This document shows positions 1 to 6,099 of a DNA stretch of 8,352 nt, piece by piece; the stretch's first letter is position 1, and every line of letters starts with the position of its first letter. Below the pieces are notes generated by a model. That model did not search any database. It was not told the DNA's origin and saw only the letters and a program-made list of their open reading frames with translations. The translations under genes and the position numbers were made by a program. Source of the DNA: Nitrososphaerota archaeon (GTDB taxonomy: Archaea > Thermoproteota > Nitrososphaeria > Nitrososphaerales > Gagatemarchaeaceae); NCBI GenBank assembly GCA_016200025.1, contig JACQFO010000129.1, forward strand, positions 1-8,352, in the 5' to 3' direction.

Positions 1-96
1 CAGGTGTGGGGCAGGAGTGTCAGATTCGGAGGCCAGCGCGTGGGCATCGCGCACCACCTGATGGCCACGGACGTCCTTACGATCATCACAAAGTAG
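1..96 (+). CDS. C-terminal end of an unidentified protein (partial, 5' end outside window)
   Basis: Frame 1 is open from the first base to a TAG at 94-96 and encodes 31 residues ending in VLTIITK. The stop is followed at once by an inverted repeat and a TATA box for the next gene, which is what the end of an upstream gene would look like. The fragment is too short for me to recognise a family. In DNA this rich in G+C, 31 open codons can occur by chance, and a second frame is also open here. The call therefore rests mainly on position and on plausible codon use. It could instead be non-coding. Confidence 0.4.
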   Translation, partial: QVWGRSVRFGGQRVGIAHHLMATDVLTIITK

Positions 97-97
97 C

Positions 98-112
98 GGA
101 AGTTCAGCTTCC
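98..112. repeat. Small inverted repeat between the first gene fragment and the membrane-protein promoter
   Basis: Arms GGAAG (98-102) and CTTCC (108-112) are separated by 5 bases. The repeat lies 1 base after the TAG at 94-96 and about 11 bases ahead of the TATA box at 124-130. It could be a weak hairpin at the end of the upstream transcript or an operator near the promoter. Five-base arms can also arise by chance, so the function is uncertain. Confidence 0.3.
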
Positions 113-123
113 CCACATTACGC

Positions 124-130
124 TTTTATA
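124..130 (+). promoter_or_regulatory. TATA box for the membrane-protein/winged-helix pair
   Basis: TTTTATA stands out in otherwise G+C-rich DNA and matches the archaeal TATA consensus. With the usual spacing of about 25 bases, transcription would start near 153-157. That leaves a leader of roughly 25 bases before the ATG at 180. I see no good Shine-Dalgarno sequence in that leader. Confidence 0.6.
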
Positions 131-179
131 CCAGAAAACGCCCAACTGTCTCTGCAACACCTTGGCCCTACCGTCGGAC

Positions 180-812
180 ATGGCGCTGATCGGCGAGATA
201 CTGCAGTTCATCGGAGTTTTCGTGTCGTTTTCAATCGCTTATGTCGCCTTCCGTGGGGTCCGACAGACCGAAAGCTCCTCTCTCTTGAGGCTGGCCACTG
301 CCTTCGTCTTCCTCGGGTTCGGATTCCTCGTTGAGGGAGTCGTGGGCCTCAACGCCCTCCTGCCCGCTCCCCAGGTCACCACCACAGCGGTAGTGGTAGC
401 AGGATTGCTCCTCGAGACCACTGGTTACTTCTTCCTCGCCTTCTCACACGCTGTCGACGTAATGCTGTCAAAGAAGATGGGCGGGGCTCTCCTCGTCTTC
501 CCAGTCGCCACGCTCTCGGGTGCCCAACTCGCTGACATACTGAGTATCCTCTCCTTCTACTTCGTCCTCTACGGCGTTGTTGAGACGGTCTACTCCTACT
601 CTCGTACGAGGAAGCCCGACACGCTGCTGATTGCCATGGGGCTGGCCCTGATCGGCGTTGGGACCTTCGTTCAGTGGTTATCTCTATTGTACCTCCAAGT
701 TGACGTTCTTTCACTACTCCAGATTATTATGAAAGAGATGGGTCTGGTTATCCTGTTCACACCGGTCTTGAGGTTTGCAGTGGGAGGAGTGAGGCTAGAT
801 GGTACAGTATAG
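180..812 (+). CDS. Polytopic membrane protein of unknown function (210 aa)
   Basis: I do not recognise a named family. Hydrophobic stretches at about residues 4-24, 38-60, 68-90, 101-139 (one or two helices), 147-172 and 176-200 indicate six or seven membrane segments joined by short polar loops such as RTRKPD near 142-147. There is no extramembrane domain and no obvious catalytic motif. The frame is open upstream to base 6, but ATG at 180 is the first start that gives a membrane helix at once, and a TATA box lies at 124-130. An in-frame TTG at 162 is a weaker alternative. The gene overlaps the downstream winged-helix gene by 14 bases, so the two are probably co-translated and functionally linked, for instance as a membrane sensor with its regulator; that link is inference. 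Its base composition is visibly more T-rich than the rest of the window, partly because it encodes so many hydrophobic residues. Confidence 0.8.
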   Translation: MALIGEILQFIGVFVSFSIAYVAFRGVRQTESSSLLRLATAFVFLGFGFLVEGVVGLNALLPAPQVTTTAVVVAGLLLETTGYFFLAFSHAVDVMLSKKMGGALLVFPVATLSGAQLADILSILSFYFVLYGVVETVYSYSRTRKPDTLLIAMGLALIGVGTFVQWLSLLYLQVDVLSLLQIIMKEMGLVILFTPVLRFAVGGVRLDGTV

Positions 813-1086
813 GACCCAGGTCAGGATAATCGCCGACGTCCTGAGCACGGCGAGAGACATGAACACCGAAGGCACTGGCGTGGGCGTAACGACCCTCCTG
901 CGCAAGGGAAACATGTCCTACACCAGGATGTCCAAGCTGCTCTCCGAGCTAGTGGGCTCCGGGCTCCTGCTCGAGTTGACAGGCGAGAAGATATCGAAGT
1001 ACATGATCTCAGAGAAGGGCATCCAGTTCCTCGCGGCCTACTACAACTTCGAGGACTTCGCCCAGTCATTCGGCCTCAGGCTCTGA
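799..1086 (+). CDS. Small archaeal winged-helix DNA-binding protein (95 aa)
   Basis: The 95 residues fit a single winged helix-turn-helix domain of the archaeal HTH_45-like type. An N-terminal helix (RTQVRIIADVLSTA) is followed by a helix-turn-helix at about residues 29-58, with YTRMSKLLSELVGSGLL as the probable recognition helix and following turn. A beta-wing (LELTGEKISKYMISEKG, about 58-74) and a C-terminal helix complete the domain. The wing ending in SEKG is typical of the family. ATG at 799 is preceded by a purine-rich Shine-Dalgarno-like stretch (GGGAGGAGTGAGG, 782-794) inside the upstream gene, which supports translational coupling. It probably acts as a transcription regulator in the cytoplasm. 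Targets are unknown, but an inverted repeat at 1101-1116 just downstream is a possible site. There is no ligand-binding domain, so any signal may come from the membrane partner. Confidence 0.85.
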   Translation: MVQYRTQVRIIADVLSTARDMNTEGTGVGVTTLLRKGNMSYTRMSKLLSELVGSGLLLELTGEKISKYMISEKGIQFLAAYYNFEDFAQSFGLRL

Positions 1087-1100
1087 GCAAGTCGCCACCC

Positions 1101-1116
1101 CTGATTCCGAAATCAG
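1101..1116. repeat. Inverted repeat abutting the mdh TATA box (possible operator)
   Basis: Arms CTGATT (1101-1106) and AATCAG (1111-1116) flank a 4-base spacer. The repeat ends directly against the TATA box at 1117-1122, so it covers the place where the TFB recognition element sits. A protein bound here would be expected to affect mdh transcription, and the gene just upstream encodes a small winged-helix protein. It could also be a hairpin at the end of that gene's transcript, although no T-run follows. Confidence 0.4.
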
Positions 1117-1122
1117 TTTATA
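1117..1122 (+). promoter_or_regulatory. TATA box of mdh, leaderless arrangement
   Basis: TTTATA ends 24 bases before the ATG at 1147. Normal archaeal spacing would place the transcription start at or next to the ATG, so the transcript would be leaderless. In agreement, there is no GGAGG-like site between 1123 and 1146. Confidence 0.7.
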
Positions 1123-1146
1123 CCCCAGGCGGCGGGCCCGAAACGC

Positions 1147-2058
1147 ATGATTGGGATTGCAGGCTCGGGTAAGGTCGGGGCGCAGGCCGCCCTCGAAAGC
1201 GCATCCCTTGGCATCGACGACCTTTCAATGGTCGACGTGGTGCCGGGCCTCGCTTAAGGTGAGGCCCTCGACATCAGCCACAGGCTCGCCGACGCCGGCG
1301 TCGACGTCGAGGTTACAGGCTCAACAGACTACTCCGCCCTGAGCGGCTCGTCGCTCGTCGTAGTCGCAGCAGGCCTGGGGAGGAACCCTGGCATGACGAG
1401 GATGGACCTCCTCTCAAAGAACTCCGGGATCGTCGCCTCTGTTACGAAGGAGGTCGCCAGACACGCGCCCGACTCGGTCATCCTGATGGTCACGAACCCG
1501 ATGGACGCCATGACCTTCGTCGCCATGAAGGCTTCAGGCTTTCCAAAGTCGCGCGTGGTGGGGCAGGGCGGCGTCCTCGACAACTCGCGATTCAAGTACG
1601 TCCTGGCCAGGAAGCTGGGAGTGTCGAGGGCGTCGATCACTTCCCTTGTCATGGGCGAGCATGGGGAGAACATGATCCCTGTCGCGAGCCACACCTACGT
1701 CGGGGGCGTCCCCCTTGGCGACCTCCTCACCGACGAGGAAGTCCAGGCCTGCATCGAAGACACAAGGAAGGTGGCTGCTGAGGTCATCACCAAGAAGGGT
1801 GCGACCATCTTCGCGCCTGGAAGGTCTGTCGCGCGGATGGCAAGGGCCATAGCCCTAGATACAAAGGAAGTCGTGGCCGCGAGCGCGTACCTCGAAGGAG
1901 AGTACGGGCTGACCGGGCTTTGCATCGGCGTCCCAGTGAGGCTGGGGAAAGGGGGCATCGAACATGTCTATGAGATCAAGCTCAGCGACAGGGAGCGCGA
2001 CTGGTTCAACAAGGGCGCCGACGCCCTCAGAGAGGCAATCTCCTCTCTGACATTCTGA
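1147..2058 (+). pseudogene. mdh: Malate dehydrogenase (LDH/MDH superfamily) interrupted by one in-frame TAA
   Basis: The frame encodes a full-length 303-residue NAD-dependent malate dehydrogenase, which interconverts malate and oxaloacetate in the citric acid cycle and gluconeogenesis. The nucleotide-binding loop GSGKVG is at residues 6-11, and Asp30 at the end of strand 2 suggests NAD rather than NADP. Arg79 in GLGRNPGMTR favours malate over lactate. Arg85, Asn117 (TNP), Asp145 and Arg148 (LDNSR) and the catalytic His172 (GEHGEN) are all present. The only defect is a TAA at codon 37 (1255-1257) in a segment reading GLA-stop-GEALDIS, where homologues carry an ordinary residue. The frame is unbroken on both sides, so there is no frameshift. 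ATG at 1393 lies within the MTRMDL motif, and a product starting there would lack the nucleotide-binding loop. Either the gene has just been inactivated, the base is an assembly error, or the stop is read through. Family assignment is secure; functional status is open. Confidence 0.88.
1255..1257 (+). other. Premature TAA codon inside mdh
   Basis: TAA is in frame with the ATG at 1147 (codon 37) and with all downstream catalytic motifs. One substitution from CAA, AAA or GAA would create it. Gln, Lys or Glu would all be plausible between GLA and GEALDIS in this family, and CAA to TAA is a simple transition. It is an ochre codon, so pyrrolysine (amber) decoding does not explain it. Confidence 0.9.
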
Positions 2059-2068
2059 TTAGCAACCC

Positions 2069-2075
2069 TAAAAAA
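2069..2075 (+). promoter_or_regulatory. TATA-like element ahead of the etf operon
   Basis: TAAAAAA is the only A/T-rich run between mdh and etfB. It ends 26 bases before the TTG start at 2102, the same geometry as the mdh promoter, and implies a leaderless transcript for the first gene of the operon. It falls within the 43-base gap after the mdh stop, so the operon need not depend on transcription through the interrupted mdh. Confidence 0.55.
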
Positions 2076-2101
2076 CACACGCAGTCGGCGGACGTTTCAG
2101 C

Positions 2102-3280
2102 TTGCTTATCATCGTCCTGCTGAAGGGCGTCCCAGCCAGGACGACGCAGGTCGCCCAAGTAGGCGGAGTACTGAACCGCGAAGCTATGGACCTGGTCCTG
2201 AACCCCCACGACCTCAAAGCCGTCGAGGCGGCGGACTTCCTCAAAAAGAGGGTTGGGGGAAAGGCCGTGGCGCTGACCATGGGGCCAGATATGAAGCTCA
2301 TCCCGCTCATGAAACCTCTCTACGAATCGGAGGTCCTCGGCGTAGACGAAGAGTACGTCCTAAGCGACAGGAAGATGGCGGGCTCGGACACGCTCGCCAC
2401 CTCGTATGCCGTTTCGCTGGGAGTCAAGAAACTCGTCGAAAGGCACCTCCACGCCCTCGACCTCTTGGCCGAGACGATCAGCCGGGCCGGCTACTCCGAC
2501 CTGGTCAGGGCGAAGGCCGCCGAGCTTTACTCCTCCAACCTCCTACCCAACAGGATATACTCAGAGCTGCCGACCGTGGGCGACAGCCTGGTCGACAGGT
2601 ACCTGGCCGGCTCCCTCACCCCTGCCGCGGCCCTCGCAGAGCTCGCCGAAGAGAAGGAGCGGCTCTCGAGGTTCGTCGTGCTCACCGGGATCAAGACCAC
2701 GGACGGAGAGACCGGGAGCGTAGGGCCCCAGGTGGCGGAAGGCGTCTCCGAGCTCCTTGGAAAGGTAGTCCCCCACGCGACCTACGTCGAGGACTTCGAC
2801 GTAGCACCGGGCGGAACATCGTTGACGTCGGATAGGAGGATCGGGCGGCTGGTGCAGAAGCTCGTGATGCAGCTGCCATCCCTCCTCACAATCTCGACGG
2901 AATACAGGCCCAGGGAGCCGGGACCCTTCTCCCAACCCGAGGTGCGGCGAAACAATTACAGGGGCAAGGTCTACCGGGCCGTCAAGTGGACATCAGACGA
3001 CCTCTGGGCAGACCCCAAGAGGCTCGGCCTCGCCGGCTCGCCCACCATCGTAGGGGCGGGCATAGACATCGGCAAGCCACCCGTCCAGAAGACTGTCGGC
3101 GAGTCCCTGGTCTTCCTGAAGACCAGCGGGCTGGTCGGGTTCGAAGGCAAGAATTACGGCCCATATCAGAGAGGGGACCTCGCAACAAATCTTCCAGAGC
3201 TCCTCGTCTCCCGACTGCAGGCCGACGGATTCCTGGGCCCTTTCAGCTATGAGATGCTCGCGGGTGAGCTCTTCCCTTGA
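2102..3280 (+). CDS. etfB: Electron transfer flavoprotein beta subunit (EtfB/FixA) with a large internal insert
   Basis: This is the beta subunit of an electron-transfer flavoprotein, which with EtfA binds FAD and passes electrons between dehydrogenases and the FixC/FixX module. Family landmarks are the N-terminal strand IIVLLKGVP, LNPHD (33-37), VALTMGP (56-62), the GSDTLATSYA helix start (94-103), DGETGSVGP (201-209), PSLLTIS (259-265) and AGSPTIV (311-317). The form DGETGSVGP resembles bifurcating-type ETFs rather than the DDDxNQTGQ form of mitochondrial ETF. The protein has 392 residues where about 260 is usual. Roughly residues 112-190 form a helical insert between the GSDTLATS helix and the strand before DGETGSVGP, and the C-terminus is also longer. 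TTG at 2102 is the only usable start: the frame is closed by TAA at 2069-2071, and no ATG or GTG lies between that stop and the N-terminal strand. Its stop overlaps the etfA start by 4 bases. Confidence 0.93.
   Translation: MLIIVLLKGVPARTTQVAQVGGVLNREAMDLVLNPHDLKAVEAADFLKKRVGGKAVALTMGPDMKLIPLMKPLYESEVLGVDEEYVLSDRKMAGSDTLATSYAVSLGVKKLVERHLHALDLLAETISRAGYSDLVRAKAAELYSSNLLPNRIYSELPTVGDSLVDRYLAGSLTPAAALAELAEEKERLSRFVVLTGIKTTDGETGSVGPQVAEGVSELLGKVVPHATYVEDFDVAPGGTSLTSDRRIGRLVQKLVMQLPSLLTISTEYRPREPGPFSQPEVRRNNYRGKVYRAVKWTSDDLWADPKRLGLAGSPTIVGAGIDIGKPPVQKTVGESLVFLKTSGLVGFEGKNYGPYQRGDLATNLPELLVSRLQADGFLGPFSYEMLAGELFP
3261..3267 (+). promoter_or_regulatory. Shine-Dalgarno-like site for etfA TTG start
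   Basis: GGGTGAG lies inside the end of etfB, 9 bases ahead of the TTG at 3277. It partly matches the GGAGGTGAT complement of archaeal 16S rRNA. The etfA frame has a TGA at 3250-3252 and no ATG or GTG afterwards, so this site supports TTG as the start. Confidence 0.45.
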
Positions 3281-4362
3281 CCGAGGAAGCGAAGGGCGTC
3301 TGGGTCTACCTTCAAACGGAAAAGGACGAACTCACCAAGGACTCCCTCGAGGTCCTGGCCGCAGCCCGAAAGGTCGCGGACAAGGTGAGGCAAGAGGTGG
3401 TCGGCATCCTCCTTGGGAACGGTGTCGAAGGGGCCGCAAAGCAGGCCGTGTCGCACGGCGCAGATGGGGTGCTCTTCGTCGACTCTCCGGAGTTCGGGAC
3501 CTACTTCAACCTCAGATACATCGACGCAATCTACGCCATGGTAATGGCCAGGAAGCCCTATGCCTTCCTCTTCGCGGCGAACGAACTTGGCAAGGACCTG
3601 GCGGCGAGGATCGCTTTTAGGGCGGTCACCGGCCTGGCCACTGACAACGTCCAGCTCGAGGTCGAAGACTACTCCAACCCAGTCCTCGGTGACTTCAAGA
3701 ACCTCCTAATCCAAATCAGACCCGACTTCGGGACCCGCCTCGCCAGGATCTACACCCCGAGGCATCGGCCTCAGATGGCCACCGTCCGCCCCGGGAACTT
3801 CGCGCCCCTCCCCCCGGACCCGAAGAGGAAGGGAAAAATCGAGCGGTTCGATTTCAAAGGCGGAGACTACCCGGCGATGGTCAAGGAGATCCTCGAGCTG
3901 CCGCCGTCCCCTGTCGACCTCGCAGGCGCCGACGTGGTCATCAGCCTAGGGCTCGGCATCCTGAAGGACGGATCCGGAAGACCTAGGAACCCGAAAGAAG
4001 CCTACGAATACGCCGTCCAACTCAAACAGGCCCTGGAGACAAAGCGCGGGCTGAAGACCGAGATCGGGGCCACCAGGGCCCTCATCTACGCCGAGGTCAA
4101 GGAACTGGACGGGCTCATCGACAAGTCCAACCAGGTCGGGCAGACCGGCACCACCGTGGCGCCCAAGCTGTACTTCGCGGTGGGCATAAGCGGAGCCCTG
4201 CAGCACCGGGTGGGGATGCAGAAGTCAGCCAAGATCGTCGCGGTCAACACCGACCCAGAGGCCCCCATCTTCAAGATAGCGCACTACCCCATAGTGGGCG
4301 ACCTCTACGTTGAGCTCCCGAAGCTGATCAAGACCGTGCAAGGAGCCACAATTGCAAACTGA
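3277..4362 (+). CDS. etfA: Electron transfer flavoprotein alpha subunit (EtfA/FixB)
   Basis: The alpha subunit pairs with EtfB and carries the mobile FAD domain. The N-terminal half has the ETF fold with NELGKDLAARIAFRAVTGL (102-120), the family's conserved helix and turn, and RPGNF (171-175). The C-terminal FAD-binding domain is textbook: GATRA (264-268), NQVGQTGTTVAPKLY (285-299), AVGISGALQHRVGM (301-314) and AVNTDPEAPIF (322-332) followed by GDLY. At 361 residues it is slightly longer than common EtfA (about 320-340). The extra length is spread over loops, for example RPRNPKEAYEYAV near 235-247. The start is TTG at 3277, overlapping the etfB stop as TTGA, so translation is probably coupled and subunit production balanced. 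The gene end overlaps the next gene by 11 bases. The family call is secure; the physiological partner dehydrogenase is not visible in the window. Confidence 0.95.
   Translation: MTEEAKGVWVYLQTEKDELTKDSLEVLAAARKVADKVRQEVVGILLGNGVEGAAKQAVSHGADGVLFVDSPEFGTYFNLRYIDAIYAMVMARKPYAFLFAANELGKDLAARIAFRAVTGLATDNVQLEVEDYSNPVLGDFKNLLIQIRPDFGTRLARIYTPRHRPQMATVRPGNFAPLPPDPKRKGKIERFDFKGGDYPAMVKEILELPPSPVDLAGADVVISLGLGILKDGSGRPRNPKEAYEYAVQLKQALETKRGLKTEIGATRALIYAEVKELDGLIDKSNQVGQTGTTVAPKLYFAVGISGALQHRVGMQKSAKIVAVNTDPEAPIFKIAHYPIVGDLYVELPKLIKTVQGATIAN
4340..4345 (+). promoter_or_regulatory. Shine-Dalgarno site deciding the fixCX TTG start
   Basis: AAGGAG lies inside the end of etfA, 6 bases ahead of the TTG at 4352. 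The FAD-binding strand FDVIVVGAGPAG begins four codons after the TTG, and no ATG is available nearby, so the site and the protein agree on this start. Confidence 0.65.
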
Positions 4363-6046
4363 GTTCGACGTCATAGTCGTCGGGGCCGGCCCTGCCGGGG
4401 CCGCCGCATCCCTCGCCCTCGCCAGGAAGGGAGTGAACGTGCTCATGCTGGAGAAGGCGCGCATCCCTGGGGAGCGGAACATGACCGGCGGGGTGCTCTA
4501 CGGCGACTTCCCCGGAGAGCTCGGCCTGATCAGCCTCGTCCCCGAGTTCGAGTCCTCGGCCCCTCTCGAAAGGAGGATCCTTTCCAACGAGGTCGTCGTG
4601 CTCGACACCCCGGACACCACTAAGGGAACCTCCAGGTACTACAGGCTGTCGAAGACTTCCCTCCCTTCGAGGCTCGGAGTCTTCCCGATGAACTTCGAGA
4701 CAGGCCACGACTACTCGGTCCTCAGGCGCCCGTTCGACAGGTGGCTCGCAAGCGTCGCAGTCCAGGAGGGCGCCATGCTGTCCACCGAGACGACCGTCGA
4801 GGGACTCTTGAAGGATGGCGACGCCGTGGTCGGCGTCCGGACTAACAAGGAGGAGATCAGGGCCAAACTGGTCGTGGACGCCTCTGGGGTGACGTCCAAC
4901 CTCGTCGAGGAAGCGGGTCTGCGGGGACGCCTTACCCCCCGCCAGCTCTACCACGGGATCAAGCGCGTCTACCGGCTCGACGCGGCGAGGATCGAGAAAC
5001 GATTCAGGGTCGGGCCGGCCGACGGCAGGGCCATCTTCTTCCTTGGAGACTTCATGCACAAGATCGGCGGGGGGGCCTTCGTTTACACCAACAAAGAGAG
5101 CCTCTCGGTCGGGCTCGTCGTATCTCTCGATTCTCTGATCAGGGCAACGACGGAGAGGTTCGACCAGGTGGGCAAACTCCTCGACGTCCTCGACGAGTTC
5201 GAGGACCATCCAATGGTCTCCGAGCTCCTCGACGGAGCCCAGCCCGTCGAATACTCGTCGCACAACATCCCCAAGGGGTTCAAGTCTATTCTCAAGAGGC
5301 CGTATGCCGACGGCTACCTTGCCACCGGCGACGCCCTCGGAGCCTTCGTGAAGATAGGGCCGATGATCGACGGCATGAGGAGGGCCATCACCTCAGGGAT
5401 GATGGCCGCAAGGGCCTATCTCGAGGCGGCCTCCTCTGGCTCGTACAGTAGCAGGAACCTCTCGCGGTACAGGGACTTCCTCGGGCCCATCTACGAGGAC
5501 GTGAGCAGGTCGGGAAGGGACAGCTTCATCTCCGAGAGCTCGTTCACCTACCACACCCTGCCTCGCCTGCTCTTCGGAACGCGCCTGATCTCCAAGACCT
5601 ACAAGTTCGACACCTCCCACGTCGCCGCCACTCTAGGGGACGCAATCCAGCGGGTTCAACAGGGCACAAGCATCCTGAACTATGACGAGGACAAGTCGTA
5701 CTCGCACATCGTTGTGGACAGCCTGCTCGCCTCGAAGTCCGTGTCCAAGCCTTGGGTCCCGGCGTGCCCCACCAACTGCTTTACCATCCTCACCCCCAAA
5801 GGCGTCTTCGCATCGTTCAAGGACCTCTACGAGCACAACCTCAAGCTTCTGGCCGACGGAGGGCCCACCGACGGTCTCAGGAGGAAGGCCTTCGGCCTGA
5901 CCTTGGACGAGGTCCAGTCCTCCCAGCTGAGGTTCGACCACGTAGCCTGCGTGGCCTGCGGCACCTGCGGCTCCATCGGCCCCCCCGAGATGGTCACCTT
6001 CTCGCACGAGAGGGACGGACACGGAGTCAGGTACAAATACGGCTGA
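4352..6046 (+). CDS. fixC: FixC-FixX fusion: ETF:quinone oxidoreductase-like flavoprotein with C-terminal [4Fe-4S] domain
   Basis: The protein accepts electrons from the EtfAB dimer and most likely passes them to membrane quinone through FAD and one iron-sulfur cluster. Residues 1-440 are the FixC/geranylgeranyl-reductase-like flavoprotein. They include the FAD fingerprint GAGPAG (11-16) with Glu34, the FixC-type motif NMTGGVLYGD (43-52), SVLRRPFDRWL (122-132), DASGV (176-180) and ATGDALGAF (324-332). Residues from about 465 form a FixX ferredoxin-like domain with CPTNC (472-476) and CVACGTC (533-539), ending in GHGVRYKYG. Cys472 plus the three cysteines of CVACGTC can supply the four cluster ligands; Cys476 is extra. 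FixC and FixX are usually separate proteins of about 430 and 95 residues, so this 564-residue chain is a fusion arranged like mitochondrial ETF-QO, although its N-terminal motifs look more like FixC. It is the last gene of the etfB-etfA operon. No transmembrane helix is seen, so membrane contact would be peripheral. Confidence 0.92.
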   Translation: MQTEFDVIVVGAGPAGAAASLALARKGVNVLMLEKARIPGERNMTGGVLYGDFPGELGLISLVPEFESSAPLERRILSNEVVVLDTPDTTKGTSRYYRLSKTSLPSRLGVFPMNFETGHDYSVLRRPFDRWLASVAVQEGAMLSTETTVEGLLKDGDAVVGVRTNKEEIRAKLVVDASGVTSNLVEEAGLRGRLTPRQLYHGIKRVYRLDAARIEKRFRVGPADGRAIFFLGDFMHKIGGGAFVYTNKESLSVGLVVSLDSLIRATTERFDQVGKLLDVLDEFEDHPMVSELLDGAQPVEYSSHNIPKGFKSILKRPYADGYLATGDALGAFVKIGPMIDGMRRAITSGMMAARAYLEAASSGSYSSRNLSRYRDFLGPIYEDVSRSGRDSFISESSFTYHTLPRLLFGTRLISKTYKFDTSHVAATLGDAIQRVQQGTSILNYDEDKSYSHIVVDSLLASKSVSKPWVPACPTNCFTILTPKGVFASFKDLYEHNLKLLADGGPTDGLRRKAFGLTLDEVQSSQLRFDHVACVACGTCGSIGPPEMVTFSHERDGHGVRYKYG

Positions 6047-6068
6047 CCCCGCTGTCAACCTCCAAAAG

Positions 6069-6076
6069 GATATTAC
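6069..6076 (+). promoter_or_regulatory. TATA-like element of the V4R gene
   Basis: GATATTAC follows an AAAAGG run in the short gap after fixCX and ends 23 bases before the ATG at 6100. This again fits a leaderless transcript. There is no Shine-Dalgarno sequence in between; the space is filled by a G+C palindrome. Confidence 0.5.
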
Positions 6077-6077
6077 T

Positions 6078-6089
6078 CCGCCGCGGCGG
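6078..6089. repeat. Perfect 12-bp palindrome between TATA box and start of the V4R gene
   Basis: CCGCCGCGGCGG reads the same on both strands. It occupies the space between the TATA-like element (6069-6076) and the predicted transcription start at about 6100. A protein bound here would block polymerase loading, so it is a candidate repressor operator. The G+C-rich background makes chance palindromes more likely, which limits confidence. Confidence 0.4.
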
Positions 6090-6099
6090 CCCCGTGCGA

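Noticed and set aside
6..179. Upstream extension of the membrane-protein frame
   Set aside because: The translated segment is polar and low in plausibility, overlaps the frame-1 gene tail, and contains the TATA box at 124-130. ATG at 180 fits better.
376..714. Minus-strand open frame opposite the membrane protein
   Set aside because: The arginine- and serine-rich translation is typical of an antisense shadow, and no start signal was seen.
1255..1257. Programmed recoding such as pyrrolysine at the mdh stop
   Set aside because: The codon is TAA rather than TAG, the site is not a catalytic position, and no recoding structure was recognised. A point mutation or sequence error is simpler.
1291..1302. 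Palindrome GACGCCGGCGTC inside mdh
   Set aside because: It lies within conserved-length coding sequence made of common Asp, Ala, Gly and Val codons and has no promoter nearby, so chance is the best explanation.
4328..5263. Long minus-strand open frame (311 codons) opposite etfA/fixCX
   Set aside because: It lies antisense to clear FixC motifs, has no recognisable domain, and is expected from the G+C-rich codon pattern of the real gene.
5752..6099. Upstream extension of the V4R frame
   Set aside because: It overlaps the FixX domain of fixCX in another frame, and the TATA-like element at 6069-6076 points to a start at 6100.
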